DNA of 33,718 bases from CALAZP01 sp964410725 (GTDB taxonomy: Bacteria > Bacteroidota > Bacteroidia > Chitinophagales > Saprospiraceae): NCBI GenBank assembly GCA_964410725.1, contig CAYPID010000026.1, forward strand, positions 1-33,718. The letters are read 5' to 3'. A program made the translations under genes and the position numbers. Positions 24,915 through 32,374 of this stretch are shown piece after piece (the first letter of the stretch is position 1; each line of letters begins with the position of its first letter). The notes beneath the pieces are model-generated. The model was not told the DNA's origin, made no database searches, and saw only the letters and a program-made list of their open reading frames with translations.

Positions 24915-25349
24915 ATGAAATTTAACAGCTGGATTATAGTAGTTTTCTTAGCCTTTCCGTATCATTTTTTTGCCCAAAGTGGCCAAGATAATTGCCAGTT
25001 TAAGAACCCCATGTGTTTTTATACTACTGATATCTTGTCGTATTTGCAGGCTTTGCACAAGAATATGCAATATGAAGAAATGCTTCCTTTTCTTTATGGC
25101 CCATCAGTAGATGGCAAAACTAAGGAAGTGGTGATGGACTTATTGGATCGGGCGCCCTTTGGATACCAAATGAAAAGAGTTGGGATTAGAATAATTGAAC
25201 CCAAAAAGATTTGGAAACTTAGGTTTGAACGCGTCCTTCTGGGTACCAAGGAAACCTTTGATATAGAATGCCGATTAGTAGATGGGGTTTGCAAATTGTA
25301 TTTAGATTCTGATAGTTGGAATATCATATTTAGGAGTTACGGTCCTTAA
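24915..25349 (+). CDS. Small secreted protein of unknown function
   Basis: A 144-aa protein with a signal peptide (MKFNSWIIVVFLAFPYHFFA, then QS) that supports the ATG at 24915 over upstream in-frame ATGs at 24813 and 24867. The mature part has an early pair of cysteines (NCQF, MCFY) and a later pair (IECRL, GVCKL) that may form disulfides. A middle segment (FLYGPSVDG ... VVMDLLDRAPFGY) and alternating strands near the C-terminus recall small NTF2-like folds, but this is not certain. The gene is divergent from the anti-sigma gene and its last 20 bp overlap the convergent VanZ-like gene. Confidence 0.65.
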   Translation: MKFNSWIIVVFLAFPYHFFAQSGQDNCQFKNPMCFYTTDILSYLQALHKNMQYEEMLPFLYGPSVDGKTKEVVMDLLDRAPFGYQMKRVGIRIIEPKKIWKLRFERVLLGTKETFDIECRLVDGVCKLYLDSDSWNIIFRSYGP

Positions 25350-26151
25350 AATACTTTTCCAGAGGAAAAAATATCCAAAAGTAAAAGGTCATAGCCAAGA
25401 TCCCTTCTGCTGGCCTAACAATGTGATACACGACTTCAAAATCTGATGAGGTCCAAAAAGATTCTGGTTGTTCTTTGAATAAAAAATATGTGGCATTGGG
25501 GTGAATCTCTTGATTATATCCCATAAAATCTGAAAAGAAAAATAGGGCAAAAATAGTGATGATGGAAATGACACCTTTGGAAATAAGACCATGTACATTA
25601 AGATAACTATTCTTGGGTTTCAAGAATTGGGGAAAAATAATTCCAGCTAATAGGGTTCCTAATCCTGCACCCAGGGTATTCAACCACATATCGTTAAAAT
25701 CTAGATACGCTGTTTTATTCGGGGCTAGAACAAAATATTGGTAGCATTCATCCAGCAGCCCTAGAACCATCGTTAAGAATAAGGTTTCAGGGAGGTTTCT
25801 TATAATTGGATATAAGAGTAAAGCCAATAATGCATATTGAGGAAAGTGAATGATTTCTGAGTGTACTACTAGTAGATTTTTCACAGAAAAAAGCATCAAC
25901 AAAATTGTCAAAGCGAAGTAGGCCACTTTAATCCACCAGAATTTAGGGTTTTTTCTGAGGTAATAAATTAAGGTGCTAAAGATACTGATACCCAAAACGA
26001 GGGCTATCCAATTAAATTTGGCATTGAATTGCGTTCTGTTATCTATATCCCAGGCTGCTGCAAGAGTTCTACCAAAAAAATCATGCCCTAGTGTGAAAAT
26101 GGCAAATACTGTTGCCAGGATGATGATTCTTGTAATGAAGGTGAGATTCAT
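25330..26151 (-). CDS. VanZ-like family membrane protein
   Basis: A 273-aa polytopic membrane protein with about six helices. The VanZ-like signature is clear: D134-E135 and Q138 (LLDECYQYF), then D151-FND154 and N158-TLG161. VanZ itself gives low-level teicoplanin resistance; the wider family is uncharacterised and widespread, so a resistance role should not be assumed. The protein is longer than minimal VanZ, with an N-terminal pair of helices and a C-terminal periplasmic/helix pair. It is the last gene of the five-gene run, 9 bp after the porin. Confidence 0.82.
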   Translation of the reverse strand: MNLTFITRIIILATVFAIFTLGHDFFGRTLAAAWDIDNRTQFNAKFNWIALVLGISIFSTLIYYLRKNPKFWWIKVAYFALTILLMLFSVKNLLVVHSEIIHFPQYALLALLLYPIIRNLPETLFLTMVLGLLDECYQYFVLAPNKTAYLDFNDMWLNTLGAGLGTLLAGIIFPQFLKPKNSYLNVHGLISKGVISIITIFALFFFSDFMGYNQEIHPNATYFLFKEQPESFWTSSDFEVVYHIVRPAEGILAMTFYFWIFFPLEKYFKDRNS

Positions 26152-26160
26152 TGTTTAAAG

Positions 26161-27489
26161 CTAAAATAAATCCATCAATTTATTAACAGGATTTTTCCAT
26201 AACGCCTGCACGTAAAAAAAATGGCCTAATCTTCTCCCATTGCTGGCATTTCCGGTGGGCAGCTGATTAATCTGTTCATCAGAAACTAAATTCATATAGG
26301 CAATTTCTAATTGAGTCCATGAATTTACTTTCCACAACACCCTCAAGTCATTTTCTACAGCATAATAAAAGGTTTGAGTACCTAACAAATGGGTTTCGAT
26401 GGACAATTTGACTCTTTCAGATAGCTGTATGTCTTGAATCAGATGGGGGTTAATTAAGCTTTCATGGTTGTAAGTGTCTACGGTTTTGGCTGTGTAATCC
26501 ATTCTACCATTGAATTTGTGGAAAGCTCCATATTGGGCCAGGAAGGAATTAGAAAATTCATCATTGGTATTATTTCCGCCGGAGAAATATTGTAAACCAA
26601 TTCGGAGTTGGTATTTGGCAGAAAAGGGATGAAGGAGTTCGAAGTCGGAAAACCAGGCGCGAATTTTTTGATTGGTTGGTATTTTGCCATTTTGAGTAAA
26701 TAGACTAGCCGAAATTTTCGTCTTAGCGCTAATGGCTTGTTTTAATTTAATTCCAGCTGTACTTTTAAAATAAGTTTTATCAACAGCCTTAGAACCTTGA
26801 TATCCATCAGTAAAAATGGTAGTTACTAAGGTTGTTTTGGAACTTATGGCCCAGGTCATTAAATGAGCCATTAAAAACTTATAACCCTCGAATCCAGGTT
26901 GGTAATAGGTTCCAAAGTTGCTCATGCTGCTTTGGTTAAAGGCGGTAAACCAATCAAATTTTACAGATGGACTTCTAAAAATAATATTGATTCCATCGTG
27001 TTTACCAGAGGCCTGCCTCCAATTGTTTTGAGCAAAAAACCGTTCATCGTCGAATGAGAGCCGTTGCCTACCAATTTTCATAGACCATTGGTCATTGAGA
27101 TGGGGCATGGCATAGAATTCAAATATTTGAAGTTCCCCAAACCGGTCTCTGGTAGCTTCTTCCCCCCAAAGTCGAATATCCTGCATCGAAATAAAAAAAT
27201 TTAATTTTTCACTTTCATAACCCAGATTTAATCGGGCTCTATGGGAGGTAAAAAATGCAGGTTGAGCATCAATAGTGGGCAATTTTCTATAGCCGTATCT
27301 CAATTCTGTTCTCGGTCGATATTCAATGCCCAGGGTTAAGTAGGCTTTTGGATTGTTGGTTTGCCCTTGAAGGAATAAACAACTAAATAGTCCAAATAGG
27401 GTCAATTTCCATGGAAGTTTTATAGAATGAAGGAATGGAAGATTAAAGGGAGAATTTTTGAACCTAGATATTTTTGAAGTTAAAGTCAT
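26161..27489 (-). CDS. Alginate-export-type outer-membrane porin
   Basis: A 442-aa predicted beta-barrel. A long N-terminus (about 26 residues) precedes a hydrophobic signal segment (LTLFGLFSCLFLQGQ); no internal ATG gives a shorter start. The mature part opens with YLTLGIEYRPRTELRYGY and contains FISMQDIRLWGEE, MKIGRQRLSFDDERF and W-R-Q-A-S-G-KHDGI. This is the pattern of the alginate-export (AlgE-like) family in Bacteroidota, which are small-solute porins of mostly unknown substrate. Its place inside the D-amino-acid gene run (29 bp after the dipeptidase) suggests an uptake route for the same substrates. That link is inference. Confidence 0.8.
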   Translation of the reverse strand: MTLTSKISRFKNSPFNLPFLHSIKLPWKLTLFGLFSCLFLQGQTNNPKAYLTLGIEYRPRTELRYGYRKLPTIDAQPAFFTSHRARLNLGYESEKLNFFISMQDIRLWGEEATRDRFGELQIFEFYAMPHLNDQWSMKIGRQRLSFDDERFFAQNNWRQASGKHDGINIIFRSPSVKFDWFTAFNQSSMSNFGTYYQPGFEGYKFLMAHLMTWAISSKTTLVTTIFTDGYQGSKAVDKTYFKSTAGIKLKQAISAKTKISASLFTQNGKIPTNQKIRAWFSDFELLHPFSAKYQLRIGLQYFSGGNNTNDEFSNSFLAQYGAFHKFNGRMDYTAKTVDTYNHESLINPHLIQDIQLSERVKLSIETHLLGTQTFYYAVENDLRVLWKVNSWTQLEIAYMNLVSDEQINQLPTGNASNGRRLGHFFYVQALWKNPVNKLMDLF

Positions 27490-27518
27490 GATTAAATTTC
27501 CTGAATACTTGATTTATT

Positions 27519-28580
27519 TTAATTCGAGGGAAGATTATTTTTTAAAAAGGTTAAAAAGTTACCTGATAAAATTTTCTGAACAGCTGCTTCATTATAACCT
27601 CTCTGGGCTAGTAAATGGTCTAATTTTTGTAAATCAGCTATAGTTTCTATATCTGCAGGACATTGTTCTTTTCCATAACCTCCATCCAAATCAGAGCCGA
27701 TACCTACATGATTGCAATTACCGGTAAGTTGACAAATGTGATCGATGTGGTCAATGATTTTATTCATATCTAGCCCTCTGGATTGAGGAGTGTCTTGACC
27801 TTTCTGCCACTGAGGAATGATCATCCAGGCATCAAATACAACCCCTATGACTCCTCCACGCTCTGCTATAGCTTTTATTTGTCTGTCATCAAATTGGCGG
27901 TTGTGATTGACTAATGCTCTGCAATTATTGTGACTAGCCCAAAGGGGACCATTATAGTGATCTAGAGTTTCCCAAAAACTAACATCGCATAAATGGGTCA
28001 TATCTAATATGATGCCCAAGGATTCAATTTTTTTCAACAGGTTTTTTCCTTTTTTACCGATACTTCCTGAAGAATCGGTGCCAAATGCATAAGTGCCTGG
28101 GCCGTAATGAGCCAAGCCTATAGCACGTAATCCGTATTGATAGGCCTCTTCAAGATAGCTTTCATCAACTATTGAATCGGCGCCCTCCAAACTTAAGATA
28201 TAGCCCAATGGACCTTCTGGCCATTGGTTAAGGTGATCACCGAGGTCTTTTTGAGTTTTAATTTGGACCAAATAGCCCTCTTTTTCCATGGTGCGATACC
28301 AAGCCAATTGCCCTTGGGTGTGTGCCCATGCTTGTTGGGGCGAATGCCACCCTGGGATGGGATTATCGGGATGAACGTAGCGGGCAATTTGAGTAGCTAC
28401 ACATAGGCCAATGTTTCCTTTTCGAAGGGCGTCGAAAGATACGGTAGCTCGACCTCGATCGGGTTTATCGGACCAATCTTTTTCTCTTTGATTGATGGAG
28501 GCCACAGTTTGAGTCAAGTCTCGGTTCCATTCCATAGCATTCATGGAAAGATCTAAATGGGCATCTAAAATGAATTTCAT
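27519..28580 (-). CDS. Membrane dipeptidase, peptidase family M19
   Basis: A 353-aa zinc dipeptidase of the renal-dipeptidase family, which hydrolyses dipeptides and tolerates a D-residue at the C-terminal position. Metal-site motifs are present: DAHLDL (H8, D10), LSLEGADSI (bridging Glu), LDMTHLCD and SHNNCRAL (His ligands), and IGSDLDGGYG (catalytic Asp). There is no signal peptide, so it is probably cytoplasmic. The ATG at 28580 is preferred to one at 28613 because the family begins directly with the metal motif and this avoids a 23-bp overlap. It sits between the D-threonine-aldolase-like gene (10 bp) and the porin (29 bp). Confidence 0.9.
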   Translation of the reverse strand: MKFILDAHLDLSMNAMEWNRDLTQTVASINQREKDWSDKPDRGRATVSFDALRKGNIGLCVATQIARYVHPDNPIPGWHSPQQAWAHTQGQLAWYRTMEKEGYLVQIKTQKDLGDHLNQWPEGPLGYILSLEGADSIVDESYLEEAYQYGLRAIGLAHYGPGTYAFGTDSSGSIGKKGKNLLKKIESLGIILDMTHLCDVSFWETLDHYNGPLWASHNNCRALVNHNRQFDDRQIKAIAERGGVIGVVFDAWMIIPQWQKGQDTPQSRGLDMNKIIDHIDHICQLTGNCNHVGIGSDLDGGYGKEQCPADIETIADLQKLDHLLAQRGYNEAAVQKILSGNFLTFLKNNLPSN

Positions 28581-28590
28581 TCGTAATTTT

Positions 28591-29694
28591 TTAGTAAACA
28601 TTGGCGTCAACAAGCCATGGGGTACTCAATTGTTGATTTTCCACAGTCAATGCCTGGGTATATTTGGCTACTGTTGGGCAGATGTGCATTGGAATAGCGT
28701 AAAAAATATCTCCCACTTCATATAAATGCGCTTGTTTGGTGCAAACTACCAAATGCTCTTCACTTTGACTCACTTGAGTGGCTTCTTCGGGTAGTTGTGG
28801 GAAAATAACCCTTGGGAAAGGCATTTCTGCAGCTACAGTTTTATGACCCAAATCAAAGCACAATAAATCTTTAGCGGGTTTGCTTATAATTCTAGTGATC
28901 AATAGGGCTGCCGGTTGGAAAGGGGAATTCGGCCATAGTTTGGAATACCCAGCATCCCAAAATGGAATGGTACCTGGACTTAAAAAAACTCCTTCTCTTT
29001 TTATGTGGTGTGGAAAAGAAGGCGATCCACTGGTAATGATAGTAGGTTGTGCACCCGTTTTATTTTTAATTTTATTAGCCAAACGGCTAACTTTTTCAAA
29101 GCTTTGGTCACAGAGGTCCGCTCTTTCTTCAAAAGTAGCAGCTCTGATGTGTCCATCGTAGGCATGTAATCCTCTGATAGTTAGGTTAGGAGATTCTAAT
29201 CCTCTGTGATAAAGCATCCATGCTTCCTCATGGTCTGGATCGATTCCGGTCCTATTCATCCCTATATTGAGATCCAACCAAACGGATAAAGGATAATCAT
29301 ATAGCTCCGCAAATTCCTCCATTTCCAGTAAAGTTTTGTGGTTGTCTACTAGGGTGGACCATCTACTCTCTGGATATTGTATAGCTAATTGGAGGAACGC
29401 TTTTAAATTGGCGCCAGAGGGTTGAATGGCCCATAAAATTTCATGAACCTGTAATTCTCCCAGCATTTCGGCTTCTGAAAGAGTAGCACATTTGAATTTT
29501 TGAATACCAGCGTCCATCAATAGACGGGTAACGGATTTCATCTTATGAGTTTTGATGTGAGGCCAAAGTCGGTCAGGTGAACCTGCCATGGCAACCATAG
29601 CGTTTATGTTTTCTTGTACCCTATCGGGAAAAACTACCAAAGCTGGGGTTTTGACGGCGTCTATGTCCTTGATGGTGTACCAAGCATTTTTCAT
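28591..29694 (-). CDS. D-threonine aldolase / D-serine dehydratase-like PLP enzyme
   Basis: A 367-aa fold-type III (alanine-racemase-like) PLP enzyme. K48 in WPHIKTHK is the expected Schiff-base lysine. LDLNIGMNRTG and TSGSPSFPHH carry cofactor-binding positions. H337 and C339 in PMHICPTV match the zinc ligands of eukaryotic-type D-serine dehydratase and D-threonine aldolase. It should split D-threonine-type substrates or dehydrate D-serine; which one cannot be decided from sequence. Neighbours are RidA (21 bp upstream) and dipeptidase (10 bp downstream). RidA removes the 2-aminoacrylate that a dehydratase releases, which mildly favours the dehydratase reading. Confidence 0.85.
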   Translation of the reverse strand: MKNAWYTIKDIDAVKTPALVVFPDRVQENINAMVAMAGSPDRLWPHIKTHKMKSVTRLLMDAGIQKFKCATLSEAEMLGELQVHEILWAIQPSGANLKAFLQLAIQYPESRWSTLVDNHKTLLEMEEFAELYDYPLSVWLDLNIGMNRTGIDPDHEEAWMLYHRGLESPNLTIRGLHAYDGHIRAATFEERADLCDQSFEKVSRLANKIKNKTGAQPTIITSGSPSFPHHIKREGVFLSPGTIPFWDAGYSKLWPNSPFQPAALLITRIISKPAKDLLCFDLGHKTVAAEMPFPRVIFPQLPEEATQVSQSEEHLVVCTKQAHLYEVGDIFYAIPMHICPTVAKYTQALTVENQQLSTPWLVDANVY

Positions 29695-29715
29695 AAGGGG
29701 AGTTTAAGCAAAAGA

Positions 29716-30174
29716 TTAGTCAAGTAAAAACTGTGCTTCAATTTCCACCGCTATATTTCCCGGTAAATGCATCCCAACGGCGCTTCTGGCTCCTATTCCC
29801 AAATCTGGTCCAAAAATATCGGCCATAAGTTCGCTAAAACCATTGATTACATAAGGATGTGCACCGAAATCTGGAGTGGCGTTCACCATGCCTAGTGTTT
29901 TGACAATTCGGTGAATTCTATGACTATCGGCAAAGTGGGTAATAATGGTAGATAACATGGTTAGGCCAACTTGTCGAGCAGCATCCTTGCCTTGGTCTTT
30001 ATCTAGGTCCAGACCAACTTTGCCCTCTATTAGGGTGGCATCTGGAAGGACTGGTCCTTGACCGGATACGAAAAGCATATTATCAACGACTAATACTGGT
30101 TTGTACACACCGGCTGGTGGAGGAGCTGGGGGGAGTTCCAAACCCATTTGGGCGATTCGCTCTTTGAGGTTCAT
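29716..30174 (-). CDS. RidA family protein (YjgF/YER057c/UK114)
   Basis: A 152-aa protein of the RidA superfamily, longer than the about 128-aa archetype but like the 'RidA family' subgroup with an N-terminal LKERIAQMGLELPPAPPPAG. Core signals are LFVSGQGP, QVGLTMLSTI, IVKTLGMVNATPDF and GARSAVGMHLPGNIAVEIEA, the last lining up with the usual R-x-x-x-x-x-x-LP-x-x-x-x-VEIE active-site strand. RidA enzymes hydrolyse reactive enamines and imines such as 2-aminoacrylate from PLP enzymes. It is the first gene of the five-gene run, so it is co-expressed with the D-amino-acid enzyme next to it. Confidence 0.92.
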   Translation of the reverse strand: MNLKERIAQMGLELPPAPPPAGVYKPVLVVDNMLFVSGQGPVLPDATLIEGKVGLDLDKDQGKDAARQVGLTMLSTIITHFADSHRIHRIVKTLGMVNATPDFGAHPYVINGFSELMADIFGPDLGIGARSAVGMHLPGNIAVEIEAQFLLD

Positions 30175-30212
30175 ATTGTTTTAGAACCAATGTAATAAAC
30201 ATTCATTAATTC

Positions 30213-30541
30213 TTATAATTCCCGAAAGGTTGAAAAGATAATTATTAAACCGTCAAGGTGTCTTCTTCCACCAGGAAGCGCTAGAAAATTACTAGAATTA
30301 TTTGAGTCAATATTGTTGATATTGAACCAATCTCCAAATTTTAAGGATTTCAATCTGCTCCCTGCAATTCCACTTCCCCCAACATTTGAAATAAGGGTTT
30401 CTATTTCTGATAAATTTGGAATATGCCATCCTATTGGGCATAATTTAGATGATTCCGTAGTATTCTTTAAAGTTTATGTAATAGTTAGTATAAAAAGAAA
30501 AAGCTGGATTTGAAAGTTTGACGAGTCACTTCGCTTCATTT
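30213..30541 (-). pseudogene. Frameshifted fragment of a FISUMP-domain protein
   Basis: On the minus strand the frame open from 30473 to a TAA at 30213 contains LCPIGWHIP, then VGGSGIAGSRLKS, then FLALPGGRR. This is the characteristic order of the FISUMP (Fibrobacter succinogenes major paralogous) domain: LCP-x-GWH-x-P ... GG-x-x-AG-x-x-LK ... F-x-ALPGG-x-R. The part before 30473 continues only in another frame (FYTNYYI); removing one A near 30470 would join the two. After LPGGRR the expected WWSS segment is missing. The upstream end enters the assembly gap. It is probably a decayed surface-protein gene, although gap-edge sequencing error could explain one frameshift. Confidence 0.6.
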
Positions 30542-30641
30542 NNNNNNNNNNNNNNNNNNNNNNNNNNNNNNNNNNNNNNNNNNNNNNNNNNNNNNNNNNN
30601 NNNNNNNNNNNNNNNNNNNNNNNNNNNNNNNNNNNNNNNNN
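30542..30641. other. Assembly gap of 100 N
   Basis: Exactly 100 undetermined bases, the customary placeholder for a gap of unknown length. The true distance and content between the flanks, including the rest of the FISUMP gene, are unknown, and the join itself may be wrong. Confidence 0.98.
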
Positions 30642-31040
30642 CTTGACTTTGAGGTTGGGGGAGTTAGACTTGTATTTTTAATGTTAAAAACAGATGTAGA
30701 AGATTTAGTTTTTATAGATTGGAAGTCTGATGTCGAGTTAAAGTGGTGATTTGTCGGAGAAGCAGTGGTGTGGGATTTGGTGGCGTTTTTGAGGGATTTG
30801 GGGAACTTCTGGAAGGAGCTGTGGTAAAGGTTAATAAAGTTTTAAGGTTGGGTAACAGTCGAATTGGGGTTGTTTGATACATCCTTGGAGGAATTGATGA
30901 GAGGGGGGCTGTTCCAGAGGTGTTTCTGGGGTCGATTTTCGAATAAATTATGGAGGTGATGAGAATTGAAACTTTGCAGAAAGAGCAGAGGAAGGATTGG
31001 ATGAAGGAGTTGGAAGGGTATTCAAGAAGTTAGATCTTGT
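30642..31040. other. G-rich, C-poor stretch without a convincing gene
   Basis: About 400 bp with G greatly exceeding C on the + strand, unlike the flanking genes. The frame from 30642 is open for 35 codons (LDFEVGG ... LKW) to a TGA at 30747. Another frame from 30746 gives three short open pieces, interrupted by TGA and TAA, ending with a 27-codon ORF from ATG 30950 to TAG 31033. The minus strand is open for about 110 codons, but its product is Pro/Ser/Thr-rich and low in complexity. It could be a decayed gene, or foreign or misjoined DNA next to the gap. Confidence 0.5.
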
Positions 31041-31043
31041 TAT

Positions 31044-32360
31044 CTAGACAAACTGGTTGAGCAATAGAACCCCTGCCAAACCTGAAAGACCAATACTGGT
31101 TTCCATCACCGTCCAGGTGGCCAGGGTATCTTTTACCGATAGGTTAAAATATTCTTTAAACAACCAGAATCCACTGTCATTAACATGAGACAACATAATA
31201 CTTCCAGATCCAATGGCCAACACCATAAGCTCTGGGCTGATGGTAGAGTTTTGGATCACTGGTAACATGATACCGGCGGATGTCAAACCAGCTACGGTTG
31301 CCGATCCTATGCTGACTCTAAGCAGGGTGGCGATAAACCAGCCCAGAAAAAGAGGGGACAGCGTTGCGTTTTCTAATAAGCTACCGATATAGTTACTGAT
31401 TCCACTATCTATTAGTATTTGTTTGAGTCCCCCAGCGCCTGCAATAATCAACAAAACCATGGTAATTCCCGTAACCGAAGATCCTAATTCTCCCATTAAA
31501 GCATCTATGGTTTTGCCTCTTCGTAATCCTAAAAGCCAAATTCCAGTCAATACTGCTAATAAAAGGGCGATGACTGGATTGCCGAAAAATCCGATTAGTT
31601 GCGAATAGGCCCCTTCGGGAAAAAGAAATTCATTCAATACGGTGGCCAATCCGATTAAAATTACCGGTAAAAGGGCAATCAGCAAACTAATTCCAATACC
31701 GGGCAATTCTTCTTCGGAAAAGTTTCTAGAGACCGTAAATTCTTTAAGGGGTTGCGCATCAACCTTTTTGATGATGGGCAGGATAAAGTATCCTGATATA
31801 ACTATAGCTGGAACTGCTACCGCAAAGCCATACATTAATGTTTTGCCCATGTCTGCGTCAAACATGTCAGCGATGGCTGTAGGTGCAGGATGGGGCGGTA
31901 GATAGCCGTGGGTGACCGAAAGGGCAGCTAACATAGGTAGTGCAATAGAAAGAAGAGGAATTCTCGTGGAAGAAGCTACAGCAAAAACCAGGGGCACCAA
32001 AATGACGAATCCCACAGAATAAAAGAGCGTAATGCCGACGATAAAACCCGTCAGCATTACTGCCCACTGTGTATTTTTTAATCCAAATAAACTGATTAGA
32101 CTTGAAGTAATGCGTTGGGCTGCGCCACTCTCAGCTACTAATTTACCCAGCATTGCCCCAAGTCCAAGAATCATAATTAAGAAACCCAAAGTATCTCCCA
32201 TTCCCTTTTCTATAGAACCAACAATGGTACTGAATTCCATTCCCTGAGCGATTCCCACACCTAGGGATACCAAAATGAATGACAAAAAGGCATTCAAACG
32301 AAGGACCATAATTAATACAAACAAACAGAGAATTCCAATGGAGATGACTAAAATGGGCAT
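31044..32360 (-). CDS. GntP family permease (gluconate/D-serine type)
   Basis: A 438-aa transporter with about 12 hydrophobic helices, the usual GntP size. Family signals are GLGAMLGKLVAESGAAQRI in the N-terminal half, LPPHPAPTAIADMF (compare the family's PPHPGP motif) and MLSHVNDSGFWLFKEYF near the C-terminus. Members import gluconate and related hydroxy acids with protons; DsdX of this family imports D-serine. No gluconate kinase is nearby, whereas D-amino-acid enzymes lie just downstream beyond the gap, so a DsdX-like role is plausible but unproven. It follows the M16 gene by 14 bp. Confidence 0.92.
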   Translation of the reverse strand: MPILVISIGILCLFVLIMVLRLNAFLSFILVSLGVGIAQGMEFSTIVGSIEKGMGDTLGFLIMILGLGAMLGKLVAESGAAQRITSSLISLFGLKNTQWAVMLTGFIVGITLFYSVGFVILVPLVFAVASSTRIPLLSIALPMLAALSVTHGYLPPHPAPTAIADMFDADMGKTLMYGFAVAVPAIVISGYFILPIIKKVDAQPLKEFTVSRNFSEEELPGIGISLLIALLPVILIGLATVLNEFLFPEGAYSQLIGFFGNPVIALLLAVLTGIWLLGLRRGKTIDALMGELGSSVTGITMVLLIIAGAGGLKQILIDSGISNYIGSLLENATLSPLFLGWFIATLLRVSIGSATVAGLTSAGIMLPVIQNSTISPELMVLAIGSGSIMLSHVNDSGFWLFKEYFNLSVKDTLATWTVMETSIGLSGLAGVLLLNQFV

Positions 32361-32374
32361 AATCCTAATTATTT

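Noticed and set aside
25330..26151. VanZ-like gene as a glycopeptide-resistance determinant
   Set aside because: No vanHAX-type genes or regulators nearby, and the family is widespread without resistance; only the fold is supported.
30313..30513. A 66-aa + strand ORF
   Set aside because: It is the antisense shadow of the FISUMP fragment on the minus strand, which has a recognisable domain; the + product has none.
31044..32360. Gluconate-use operon around the GntP permease
   Set aside because: No gluconate kinase or pentose-pathway gene is present in the window; the context fits D-amino acids better.
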